Assembly: GCF_026210795.1 (NCBI RefSeq)
Contig: NC_089450.1
Location: 682,001 to 746,000, forward strand
Reading direction: 5' to 3'
Length of the DNA: 64,000 bases
Origin: Rhizophagus irregularis
Taxonomy: Eukaryota; Glomeromycota; Glomeromycetes; Glomerales; Glomeraceae
The position numbers and the translations under genes are program-made. This document shows positions 36,103 to 46,462 of the stretch, in pieces; positions within the stretch are counted from its first letter, which is position 1; every line of letters begins with the position of its first letter. The notes under the pieces are model-generated. The model worked only from the letters and a program-made list of their open reading frames with translations. It did no database searches and had not been told where the DNA came from.

Positions 36103-37392
36103 TTAATCATCATCATCGGAATCATCTTCACAAGGTTGATAATATGAAGGATATACATTTGTTACTTTATCTCAATAGGCCAATACCAAAATCCATTAGA
36201 TAACTTATGAAAATCGGCAGTGATACGCATTCCGGGTATAGCATAAATTCCTAAATCTGAATTTACACAGATAAAAAAAGGTTCCGCAGTAGACACATCG
36301 AATTCACGTAACTTTATTTTCTTGAGAAATTCATTAGAATTTGAAGGGTTTCATCTGCGGAAGCCTCCGATATATCCTTTTGAAAAGGTTCAACTCTAAT
36401 AATTTCACATTGTCAAAGAGGTTCTAGAATCTTCTTTAACTCGGGTCAACTCTTCGACTGCATTAGCGCCAAATAACTCTCTAATGAGTTGTTTTCCTTC
36501 CCCTTGATATTCCAATCATTGACGCTACCATTTCTTCTCCATTCCAAGGATCATCAAGCATACCATATAATTCTCCTCCGAATAATAAAGAACACGCCTT
36601 GTTGAGTTTTCCTGGCGCATTCTGTGCGAACGCTTTGCAATTTGGTAATTCTTCTTTTGCTTTGTGAGCGATTTGCAAAGCCATTTGCATATCTTCTTCA
36701 TACTCCGGACATACCTTATGGTTATGTAAATAATTTAAAAATGATATCACAACCTGAGGTCCTTCGCGAAATTGGTCCATTTGAACATAACCAGATTTAA
36801 AAAGCTAGACAAGTAGATGCGAACAATGTACGTGAAGTTTACTTCCATGTCATCTGCTTCGTAGTCGATATAATCTGTTACGCGGCGTGCAGCAATTTCT
36901 TCTGCGTCCGCGTCTGCGTTATCGAGTCCATCTTGACCTAAGAAAGACTTAGGACCAGTGCTAATTCCTCCGAAACGTAGATAAGAATTGAAAACCTGAT
37001 TCCGAGTGGAATTGAATTTACGGTTCTTTTTATATTTCTAAACAGCTATTTCCACGCGATGTGTTAGTGATTTCGATGGATCATAGAGTCTATTCTCATC
37101 ATCTTCAATTGGTCCACTATCATGAAAATCTATATTAGCTGATTTCTTCTTCTTCTTCTTCTTCTGCTGAGGAATTGCTACGTCAACGGTCTCACTGGTC
37201 GAAGCGGTAGGATTATTTGCATCATTTTTTGAATTCGTATCGTCTGAATTTTTATCTTCCGTATCTTCTTCTATTGTTACTTTGCGATCCACAGTTTGTC
37301 AGTTGAAGGGGATCATTTGTGCCATTAACCAAAGTTGTATCACTTTTTGTTATCGTTTAAATTTTTATTTCCGGATTCTCGTCTTCCTTCAT
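36103..37392 (-). pseudogene. Arb1-like (Argonaute siRNA chaperone complex subunit) pseudogene
   Basis: Arb1 is a subunit of the ARC complex of fission yeast, which holds Argonaute with double-stranded siRNA. The minus strand reads, in order, an acidic N-terminus, a lysine run (QQKKKKKKKSANIDFHD), the family hallmark FNSYLRFGGISTGPKSFLGQ, then YIVRIYLSSF, GPQVVISFLNYLHNHKVCPE, LIRELFGANAVEELTRVKED, IKLREFDVSTAEPF, GIYAIPGMRITADFH, GFWYWPIEIKVTNVYPSYYQ and a DDSDDDD end. The order and content match the family, but the frame is broken: a TAG near 37038, frameshifts near 36790, 36500, 36415, 36330, 36275 and 36165, and probably two more before 37292. Not all breaks are in homopolymers and one is a substitution, so sequencing error alone is unlikely. 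The start near 37392 is a guess. Confidence 0.8.
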
Positions 37393-38143
37393 ATTCACAA
37401 TTTCACTGGTTGAAAAGGGATCGTTTGTCTTTTATTTTCGACCAAGTTTTTATTTTCTATTAATTGAGAGTGTTTTTAATTTTCGAGAGTATGAGAGTAT
37501 TGTTTTTAGTCTGTTGTTTATAAAAATTTGATACTTGTAAGAATGATATACTTGTAAAAAGGATAGGTTTTATTTTTTAGAGTATGAGAGTATTTTTTTT
37601 TTAGAAAACTGATGGTATATATATATGTTGAGAGTATATATATATTTGTAAAAAAATCGCGACTCGCGACTCGTGAGTAAAAAAATGATGACTCATCGTA
37701 TCTCAAATAGATGAGATGATGTGAACTTGTGTGCGCGCCTATCATGATTATCATGATACGGCGATTGAATATATTAATACACTAACAGCTAATATAAATC
37801 ATACTATAAAACAACTACTTTATGTATATATTAATATAATACACAATTAGCTTTATGTAAATTTTAAAGAAATTATAATTATAATATAATATTTATTTAC
37901 AAAAAAAAAAGTAATTATAATACTATTCTGTATCTTCAGGAAAATAAAACGATAAAAGAAAGTAGTTAAGTCAATCAAAAAGTACCTATATCGTAACAAG
38001 TGTAGATTTTTTCAATTGCTTTTCATAAACGGCAAATGAATTTAATAAATATTTTTATTTTGGTTATAAAGATAATAGAGAAAATAAAAAATAAAAATGA
38101 ATAAAAAATAGGGCAAACCGATTTTTTAATTTGCAACGTAAAA
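37393..38143. other. AT-rich intergenic region
   Basis: I see no gene. T-rich and TATATA stretches at 37600-37660 and long A-runs dominate. Confidence 0.5.
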
Positions 38144-38240
38144 TTAACCAATCATGTTTCGCTGAACATCATGACGTCATGTGAGGTTGAAACTTGAAAC
38201 CCATAATTTTTATGAACTCAATTTTTTAGTGTTATATAAA
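38144..38240 (+). promoter_or_regulatory. U6 promoter, copy 2
   Basis: The TATA box (tatataaa, 38233-38240) is 29 bases before the U6 start and the block cccataatttttatgaactc (38200-38219) is 62 bases before it, both as in copy 1. The CCAAT-like block (ttaaccaatcat) starts at 38144. A perfect CRE-like palindrome (atgacgtcat, 38171-38180) lies between; copy 1 has only a partial match (gcgtcat). Confidence 0.7.
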
Positions 38241-38261
38241 CCAAATGACAACTATAAGATT

Positions 38262-38286
38262 GTCGTCTCTTCGGAGCGACACTTAT

Positions 38287-38318
<32 letters not shown>

Positions 38319-38380
38319 GGCCCCTGCACAAGGATGACACGTTATCTTGAGTGGATAGCAGCTAAGGCTGCAATATTTTT
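38262..38380 (+). ncRNA. U6 spliceosomal snRNA, copy 2
   Basis: The transcribed sequence is identical to the copy at 610-726, including the 5' stem-loop, the acagaga box, the internal stem-loop and the extra gcagc-taag-gctgc hairpin. The terminating T-run is longer here (about 20). The T-run ends only ~90 bases before the start codon of the PPR gene on the same strand. Confidence 0.95.
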
Positions 38381-38479
38381 TTTTTTTTTTTTTTACTAAT
38401 AACATTTAACTTATCGTCTCGTGACATCAAAAATTCAAAAAAAAAAAATTATCGATCAGTTTCATTTTTCAATTTCACA

Positions 38480-41400
38480 ATGTTATCTTCTAAATTAATG
38501 AATTTTAATAAAATTAATTTATTGCCTTTGCGTAATATAATTTTTTATGAAACGCAGCCAAAATATTCACTCTATTCCATATTTCTTCGACAACTGAGTA
38601 GTAATATAAATAAAAAGTAAACACTTTTGCCAACTTCAATATTCTTATGTTCAGCATTAGCTTATTATTGAAAAAAAAAAATTCTCTTTTATGCTACAGA
38701 TTAAAACTCCATGAAAAAATTCTACAATCAGAAAAAGATATAAAGAAGTTGGAACGGAAAATTTCAGCATTTGATAAGCAAGTTATAAATTTAGAAGTAT
38801 GAATAATTAATTAAATTATTTTATTCAGTAATTTCATTTTCTTACTTAAACTTGATTTATTAGTCAGATAAACAACAGTCATTATCAGAAGATTTTCTTT
38901 CACAAATTCATAAAGCAATTTCTGCACCACCTGAAATTCCTCGATTTCGACATAATCATGATCTTAAATTACCAATCGCAGATGAGAAAAGGCTTGATTC
39001 CCCCCAGGAACTATCTTTACCTACTGTTAGTGATTTACAAGCATCAAAACGTGAACAAATACGTCTATTAACCCAAATGAAAAAAGAAAATTTAAAGTCT
39101 ATAGAACAGTTCAATAATTGGTTATATGCTTGTGTAAGTTAAATACAAGGGTATATTATTTTTAAATCTTGTAGATTTTTCTAAATAATAGCTGTTTTTA
39201 CAGGCATTAACGGAACGAGTTGATGAAGCATCAGATATACTTTTTTTGATGGAGGTTAGAACAAAACAAAATGCGGTATTTCTTTAATTCGCGCATTTAT
39301 ATTCTCAACAATTTTATCTCAGAAAGCAGGTGTTATTCCTAACGCCGTTACATATGATCATTTAATAAATCTCTATGCTTCTGTGGGAGAATTGCAAAAA
39401 GCAATAGGAGCGTTTGATTTAATTGAAGCTGGTAAATATTCTCCTAATTATATCTTAATTGTAATTTATATCACGTTATCATTATATTAATATTATCTCA
39501 TTATGTTATATTTAGCTGGACTTAAGCCAACGGTCCATAGTTTTACAAATTTGATTAAAGCATATAATAAACATAATCGAGTTGAGGATGCATTTAACGT
39601 ATACTTGGATATGAAAATTTATGGGTTAATACCGACTCAAGTTAGTAACTATTATCAGAATATACATAGCCTTTTGAATATTCATTAAACTTGTCTCTTC
39701 TTTAACATAGCCTATATTTACAACCCTTATTAAAGGATGCATTGATAATGGAGATATAGTACGTGCATGGATAACATTTGATCATATGCGATTGGAAGTA
39801 TGTCAACCCGATGAGGTTACATTTAGTTTGATGATTCATGCATGTGCAAAAGTGAGTATAGATTATAACCCTTATTATAAAAAATATATATATAATATTA
39901 TTGATGCGGTTATTTAATATACTAGGGTGGAAATACCGAAAGAGCCTTTGATTTGTATCAAGAAATGAAAGAAAAAGGATTATGCCCAACTGATGTTACA
40001 TTTAATTCTTTGATTCACGCTTGTGCAATGAGAAAAGATATCCTTTAATATATTATCATTTAAGAATTTATATTATATATATTCTTAATTAAAATTCTTA
40101 CATTATTATAAAGAAGCGTTTAAGTTATTACAAGAAATGAGAGAATATGGATATCAACCTGATATCACTACATGTAATTCATTAATGTTTGCATGTTCAA
40201 AGAACGGAGATCTACAAATGGCCAGGAGTTTATTAATAACAATGATGCAAAGGTAACATTTATGTTATCTTTCAAATGTTTTCATTACATTTAAATGATG
40301 TTAAAATAATTATTTATTTATTTGATTTATTTATTAGGGTAAAAACTGATCCATTATTAACTCCAGATGAGTTAACATTTACAAATTTATTCTGGACATA
40401 TTCTACTTATAAAGAACCCATGAATTATATAAATAGGAGTCAAAATGGAAGGTTGTCGGAAAGTAAACAATTAAAAGTAGCAGATTTGTCGTCTGAAACT
40501 GATAATAAGATAGGATTATCTCATGAGAATCACAAAGTTTTATTAAGAAATGAAGATACAGAGACAGAAAATAATCAAGAATTACGATCAGAACTAACAA
40601 TATCAGAGGAGACACTATCAGAAGACACAAATTCAAGAAACCACGACTTGTTAATAGTAGGGTCAGATACTTATCCGTTTTTTAACAATGTGCCCGTTAC
40701 TGTTTCACAAACTGTTAAAGAAGCAGAGATGATTTTCAATCATATAATCACGTCACAAACTAACGCGAAAATAACATCATCCTTTCCTATAAATTTATCA
40801 CCAAAATTAGTTATTTCATATTTAAACATTTTAGTTAAAAAGTCTAAATATAATAAAGTATTCGACTTCTATAAAAATTTTATACCAAAATATAATATCC
40901 AATTAAATGGGTGGATCTTTTTAAACGGATTAACAGTATGTTATAAACATAAAAGAGTTGAAGAATCTTGGAGTATATGGCGAGATTGGGAAAATTGGCG
41001 AAAGGAACAAAGTAGAGAGATTAAAAAAATTTATGATGATGAGCATGATAGGAAGAATTCATTTAAAAAAATTGGAATGACTGAAAAAATGGAATACGAA
41101 ATTTATAAATTAATGATTAAGATATTAGCTAGGTAAGTGATTTCCAAATTGGGCTTTTAATTGTTCATTTTATTGAAAGTATTTATTTATTTACAGGTGT
41201 AATGAAATACATAGTGCTATTAGATTGTTACAAAATTTATCAAATTTACAAAAACCTGATATACAAGATTTTACATTATTATTACAAAAATGCGTGGAAA
41301 ATGATGAAATGGCATATAGAAAAGTATTTAAATTATGTTATAATTCAGGAAATGACAATGTATTACAATATAGAAATTCATTAGCGAAAAAATGGAAAGG

Positions 41401-41518
41401 ACGAGGAATTAAATTGCCGCCAAAGAATAAATATGATGAGAAAGAAAAAGGATTGAATCACAATAAATGGAGGAGTGGGAATTATGGAAAGAAAAGAGAA
41501 TCTGTCCAAAATAAATAA
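38480..41518 (+). CDS. Mitochondrial-type pentatricopeptide repeat (PPR) protein, 11 exons
   Basis: The exons are 38480-38616, 38700-38796, 38864-39133, 39204-39254, 39323-39431, 39516-39640, 39711-39851, 39926-40037, 40102-40252, 40338-41132 and 41197-41518; every junction keeps frame, giving 769 residues. The N-terminus is basic, Ser/Leu-rich and acid-poor, ending FLRQLSSNINKK, as in a mitochondrial presequence. From residue ~193 come at least five consecutive repeats of 35-36 residues, for example HSFTNLIKAYNKHNRVEDAF, FTTLIKGCIDNGDIVRAW and VTFSLMIHACAKGGNTERAF. A long acidic linker, further degenerate helices (LVISYLNILVKKSKYNKVFD) and a basic C-terminus (KKWKGRGIKLPPKNK) follow. PPR proteins bind organelle RNA, so a role in mitochondrial RNA processing or translation is likely; the target is unknown. 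Intron 8 is AT-AC. Confidence 0.9.
40038..40101 (+). other. Putative U12-type (minor spliceosome) AT-AC intron
   Basis: Exon 8 ends ATG AGA AAA G, and the next bases are ATATCCTTT, the exact nine-base consensus for AT-AC U12-type 5' splice sites. In-frame reading through it meets TAA within four codons, and there is no usable GT donor here. The 64-base intron ends ATTCTTAATTAAAATTCTTAC: ttcttaat resembles the U12 branch site (tccttaac/t), with its second A 13 bases from the terminal AC. Joining G to ATTATTATAAAGAAGCG restores the PPR frame with a 36-residue repeat. The nearby AG (after ATAAAG) also keeps frame but gives a 32-residue repeat. Confidence 0.82.
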
Positions 41519-41814
41519 ATAAATATTATTTTCCACCAAATGATCAGAAAGATTTTTTAAATACTTGGTTTCATGACGATTATTATCAGGCATTATTAAT
41601 AATTGATTAACTTTCGTTTACCTTATATAAATGATGTTTATTTAATAAATGATACTTATATAATGGAAAGAAATACATATATATATATAATTAATATATA
41701 TTCTAAAATAATTCTAATAATTATTAGTCTAATAAATATTCTACATAATAATAAAAATCAAATAATTAGGTACATATTTAGAATATTTAGAATATTTAGA
41801 ATATTTAATCTGAT
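41519..41814. other. Convergent intergenic gap
   Basis: An AT-rich 3' flank shared by the converging PPR and BTB-TLDc genes. Short atttagaat repeats occur near 41775. Confidence 0.5.
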
Positions 41815-43423
41815 TTAATATTCAATAATCTCGCTATTAAAAATGGTAGTATGATCGTCGTTATATTCATCAAAAAAGATATTATTATTATTAACTTTAA
41901 GTAAAACCTTATAAACTTCAACATCTTCAGAATTAAATTTTTCAAAATCTACAATTTGTTTTTCATAAATTTGTTGTTTACATACTCCCTTGATCCAATT
42001 CAAATCATTACCAAACCAAGGAAGTTTTTCTTGCCCAGCACAACCAACTTTATTAACATTATTTTTAACTCTACTACATATACCGGTATCATCTTCATTA
42101 TTGATACCTAACGAAAAAATAAAGCTATTGGTTACGGTATCATATTTTTGATTTTTGTTCCAAACATCAGCATTATAACCACCAATAATTTTATTGACAC
42201 CAGAAGGTTTTATAATAACTATAGTTGGACCCTGATAATTACACTTTTGGTAAAATTTATCGGCATCTTTTAATCCATCACGACTACCACGATAAAGTAA
42301 TCTAAAAACATAAGGAACTTGTTCGGGCTGATAACCTTGTCTTTTTCTATCAATCCATGAAGAAATCAAAGTAAAATGTTTCAATTGAATTAAAATAGAT
42401 TCTTCATCAGCATACTTTAATCTTGGTAATAAAATATTTGAACGATTTGGTTTTCTACCTGCGACATAAAATTCTCTTAATTCATTTTTTAATTCCTTTG
42501 ATAGAATTTTTTTAAAAGGTCTAATTTTATCATGATAATCAGCTCCAGAGATTAAAAAGAATCTAACATGTGATAAACAATTCGCCAAAGTTGATCTTAA
42601 CATATCAAAATCTTCAGTAGACCAATCTTTAATGTTTTCCTTGTCATTACTATTTAAAGAACATTGTACTTTACCCCATTTAATTATTTGATTCCAAATT
42701 TCAATTTCTTTTAAATCTAGATTATCACTTTTTAATAATCTAATTAAAATACTTTCTTCTAAATTTCCTATATCTTTTGATCTCAAAAATGTTGATGAAT
42801 CTTTTTGAATAATTTCTTCACATGTTGTCTTCAATTTATGAAATGCTTCATGTTGTGATGATATTCTATGAATTTTTACCAAATTTCTTCGAAACCAGAA
42901 CGTTTCTTTTTTAAGAATATATTCAACGAGATAATCAATCAACTCGATCAATGCAAGTTCATCTGCTGCTATTAATATATCGAGGTAATATGAAAGCATA
43001 TTATCAGACATAACGATAGTTCCAGTATACATAAATCTAATTAATAATAAAAAAGAAAAAAATAAGATTTATTAATATTATAAAAAGAAAAGAAAAGAAA
43101 AAAGAAAAGAAAGAAAGAAAAAAAAGAGTTTACTTTAATATAACACGAAATACATCCGGTGTAATATTTGGTTTGTTCATTTTGATAATACCATCGTTAG
43201 TTTTGGCCCAATTAGTAGATAAAGCCGCACGAAAATACGTAGATCTAGCTCTTAAGATGACAGAATGTGCCTTAAAGGTTTCGATGTTTGGTTCCTGACC
43301 AACTTCGAGTAATACATTATAATCATCTGCTTCATGAAGTAATTGCCGGATATCTCGTAAGAATGAATTTTCCAATGATTTTTCCAACGATTTTTCCAAC
43401 AATTTTTCCAACTTATTCGCCAT
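41815..43423 (-). CDS. BTB-BACK-TLDc domain protein, 2 exons
   Basis: Exon 1 is 43134-43423 and exon 2 is 41815-43036; the 97-bp intron has a GTAAAC donor and ATTAG acceptor, and the total is 503 residues. A Leu/Lys/Glu-rich repeat (residues 4-20) leads into a BTB/POZ domain (~23-135: DYNVLLEVGQEPNIETFKAH, STYFRAALSTNWA, FRVILKFMYTGTIV). A BACK-like helical region follows (~145-265). A TLDc domain runs from ~311 to the end, with FRLLYRGSRDGLKDADKFYQ, GPTIVIIKPSG, IIGGYNADVW and SFIFSLG. BTB proteins commonly act as CUL3 ubiquitin ligase adaptors, and TLDc is linked to oxidative stress and V-ATPase regulation. This architecture is strongly expanded in Rhizophagus-type fungi. Substrates are unknown. 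Confidence 0.92.
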
Positions 43424-43940
43424 TTATTATTAAAAAATACGTAATAAATGCTAAGTAAGAGGGAAAAGTAGAACGTTTTTAACGGAAAAAATTTTAGAGT
43501 TTTATAAATGGAAGTTTATTTTATACCCCCATTGTCAGCCAGCACGCCTTAATATCAACATATTAATTGGTAAAGATTTACAAAATTACTCATATGACTT
43601 TTATAAAAGGTAAAATGATTACAAATACTAATCCTTTATAAGTAAATCAGCAAAAACGTTTACGGATTTTACATTCTTTTTTCAGATGAAAATTATGAAA
43701 TTTGGGAAATAATTAAATATAATTCGCCAAATAATTAAATAAATTAATCAATTATAGAAAGAATCGCCGATTTAACAATCACCTGCAAGGTTGCTGAATC
43801 TGTATAATTATGATTTGAAAACCTTAAAATTTATTTATGAAACAAAACTTAAATCATAATTGCTTTATTTATTTTTTATTGTGTACAATTTTTTTCGACA
43901 TTGTTGTAAAGTGATCTATTTTTTTGTCCTCCTTCACTAT
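43424..43940. other. Intergenic region, probable BTB-TLDc promoter
   Basis: Upstream of one minus-strand gene and downstream of another. I see no gene; the composition is moderate AT. Confidence 0.45.
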
Positions 43941-43944
43941 CTGT

Positions 43945-44070
43945 TGATCTCCATAAAAAGATATTGTTTAAGTACTGAATTCATTAGAATGACATTATTT
44001 TAGCAATTTTTGTCCGATCTCCATAAAAAGATATTGTTTAAGTACTGAATTCTTTGAACGATTCATTATT
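43945..44070. repeat. ~65-bp tandem duplication across the 3' end of the Myb gene
   Basis: The segment gatctccataaaaagatatt plus gtttaagtactgaattc occurs at about 43948-43983 and again at 44011-44048. Each copy is followed by a near-copy of cattattttagcaatttttg. The stop codon used by the Myb gene lies in the left copy. Confidence 0.85.
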
Positions 44071-45383
44071 TTAGCAATTTTTGTCCAATCCCTACCATAT
44101 TTATCGATTAACTTTTGTAGCTCATCATAATTTTCATATAAATTATATTTTTTCCGATCCCGGTACGTCAAACGCTTTTCACGCTTTTCACATTTTTCAT
44201 GCGTAACCTTTTCATAACGTTTTGAGACAGAATCATGAGACCGATTCATTAATTTAGATATTTTCTTCCAATGCATTCCATGTTCTTTAATTAAATCAAA
44301 TAATAATTTGTCCTCTTCTTTGGACCATGATTCATTCTTAAACTGTTTCCATTTATTTGAAATTGCTCTTAATGACCGATTTCCATGAAAATATTTTTTG
44401 AATATAAGCTTCCAATCACATCCATGTACTTCAACGGCATTTTTAAGTGTTTTTAATTCATCTTCGGTCCAACGATTACCAATAATTTTGGAATCTTTCA
44501 AATTTGAAACAACATCTTCAGTTTTATCTAACTCATTTTTTAAATACTTCCATTTGGTTAATAATGCATTTGATGTCCGATTATTATTAAAATATTTTTC
44601 TGATATATAATTCCAATCTTTTCCATGTTTTTTTACGGCTGTTTTAAGTGTTTTTAATTCATCTTCGGTCCAACGATTACCAATAATTTTGGAATCTTTC
44701 AAATTTGAAACAACATCTTCAGTTTTATCTAACTCATTTTTTAAATACTTCCATTTGGCTAATAATGCATTTGATGTCCGATTATTATTAAAATATTTTT
44801 CTGATATATAATTCCAATCTTTTCCATGTTTTTTTACGGCATTTTTAAGTGTTTTTAATTCATCTTCGGTCCAACGATTACCAATAATTTTGGAATTTTT
44901 CAAATTTAACTCATTTTTTAAATACTTCCATTTGGTTAATAATGCATTTGATGTCCGATTATTATTAAAATATTTTTCTGATATATAATTCCAATCTTTT
45001 CCATGTTTTTTTACGGCTTTTTTAAGTGTTTGTAATTCATTTATGGTCCAGAAACGATTCCATTTAGTTAATATTGCACTTGGTGTCCGATTTTCAAAAA
45101 AATAATTCTTTGATATATAATTCCAATCTTTTCCATGTTTATTAACGGCATTTCTAAGTGTTATAAATTCATCTTCGGTCCAAAGTTTACTTCTATTTCC
45201 TTTTAACAGTTCTTTTTTTGGGACAATTGTTGATTCTGATACTCTTGATGATGTTGACTTCAATCTTATCAACAAAAGTGTACTTGGAATCTTTATTAAT
45301 CGAAAATGGTTTAAGTTTGGTATTATCGTTTGAAAACTGTCATTATATACATTATATTTAAAGTGTATCATTCCTTTAAACAT
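43995..45383 (-). CDS. Protein with seven SANT/Myb repeats and a presequence-like N-terminus
   Basis: A single 462-residue frame. Seven Myb/SANT-like repeats start near residues 68, 111, 170, 237, 304, 352 and 415. The first five share W-T-x-(D/N)-E-L-x-T-L-x-x-A-V and HGKDWNYISEKYFNNNRTSN, with tryptophans at the first and second core positions; the last two (WSKEEDKLLFDLIKEHG, DWTKIAKIMNRSKNSVL) are closer to classical Myb repeats. Such tandem repeats bind DNA. Residues 1-60 are basic and hydroxylated with almost no acids and contain LLLIRLKSTSSRVS, similar to a mitochondrial presequence with a cleavage site. Repeats 3 and 4 are nearly identical at DNA level over a 201-bp period, so recently duplicated. 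The last residues (GQKLLK) derive from a duplicated segment read in another frame. Confidence 0.87.
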   Translation of the reverse strand: MFKGMIHFKYNVYNDSFQTIIPNLNHFRLIKIPSTLLLIRLKSTSSRVSESTIVPKKELLKGNRSKLWTEDEFITLRNAVNKHGKDWNYISKNYFFENRTPSAILTKWNRFWTINELQTLKKAVKKHGKDWNYISEKYFNNNRTSNALLTKWKYLKNELNLKNSKIIGNRWTEDELKTLKNAVKKHGKDWNYISEKYFNNNRTSNALLAKWKYLKNELDKTEDVVSNLKDSKIIGNRWTEDELKTLKTAVKKHGKDWNYISEKYFNNNRTSNALLTKWKYLKNELDKTEDVVSNLKDSKIIGNRWTEDELKTLKNAVEVHGCDWKLIFKKYFHGNRSLRAISNKWKQFKNESWSKEEDKLLFDLIKEHGMHWKKISKLMNRSHDSVSKRYEKVTHEKCEKREKRLTYRDRKKYNLYENYDELQKLIDKYGRDWTKIAKIMNRSKNSVLKQYLFMEIGQKLLK

Positions 45384-46113
45384 GTTGAATGAAAATGAAA
45401 ATACGTGTAATAATATTAAAGAGTTTTCTTTTTATAATAATTAACAAAATAGCAACATGTAAAGATTAAAAGGAGAAAGAAAAAAAAGAAGTAAAAAAAT
45501 TTTTTTATCATCATTTTACTAACATCACGTGATTAGCTCCACACAAAATTGGGAAATGTCCATGAGGGAATCTGGGAATCTTAATAGTTGACCATCAATA
45601 CATCAACCGGGGAAAAAACAAGTTTGCGAACAAAATGAACAAAAATCTCTAAAAAAGGTCAAGATTCATTGAATTTATCTTAATTTTATCTTAATTTTAG
45701 TTAATGAATTGTTGGATATTTAGTGCAAATAATTTTTTAAAGATCAAACCAAGCCAATTTGAATATTTTATATATTTTATTGAAAATGGTCACATAAATA
45801 TAAAACCGGTTTAAAAAATCAATAAATTTTTTCTTTTGAATCAATGATTGTTATCATTCCAATCTTTTAAAAATTCATTTATTTATCCGAAATTGGTGCG
45901 AATAAATACTTACGGTAGATATAAAAAATAAAATAAAATTAAAGTAGTTGAAAAGTAGGCGTTTTTGAGCCAAAATTGTTCATACTTGGCTGACTACACG
46001 CATGCGTGACTATATACTTGACTACATATGCGCAGTGTTGTACATGGGACATAACCCGGTGATTTTTTGTGGACACGAACGTCCAAAAATCCCATGTCCC
46101 ACGTCCATAGTCC
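45384..46113. other. Intergenic region upstream of the Myb gene
   Basis: AT-rich to about 45950, then more GC-rich. I see no supportable gene. Confidence 0.45.
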
Positions 46114-46323
46114 GTGAACTCCGCGGACATAGACAAGCTGTTAACCACTTTAAAAATCTTGTGGCCAGAATTAACAAGAAGTATGGGTGGCATTAAGGCG
46201 GATAAAGTGTCCGGGCATAAAAGAATACCGGACAGTCCGCACGTTTATATGTCTTTTTCATGGAACAAGCTAACCGAGATTAAAAAATATGATATCAAAT
46301 GTACGTTGAAGAGAAGAAAATAA
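46114..46323 (+). pseudogene. Short unrecognised coding-like fragment
   Basis: A frame starting at a GTG reads NSADIDKLLTTLKILWPELT, then KADKVSGHKRIPDSPHVYMS and ends in a basic CTLKRRK. Composition is more protein-like than the surroundings. There is no clear start, and upstream protein-like sequence (CGHERPKIPCPTSIVREL) is in another frame. It may be the 3' end of a decayed gene; I do not recognise it. Confidence 0.3.
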
Positions 46324-46462
46324 AGACAATAAATTAGTGTAAAGTTAAAGTTAATAAGCTATTCAGAGACAATAAAAAAGCTTATTTTCTATTAACCAAA
46401 AATGACTGGAGAGAATTGCGAAGCAATATCATAATGATATCATCGTTAAAAAAAATAATAAA

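Noticed and set aside
36103-37292. Reading the Arb1-like locus as a normal multi-exon gene
   Set aside because: The in-frame TAG and the shifts occur inside conserved blocks with no room or splice sites for introns.
40403-40636. Minus-strand frame inside the PPR gene
   Set aside because: It is antisense to a long in-frame exon with clear coding sense.
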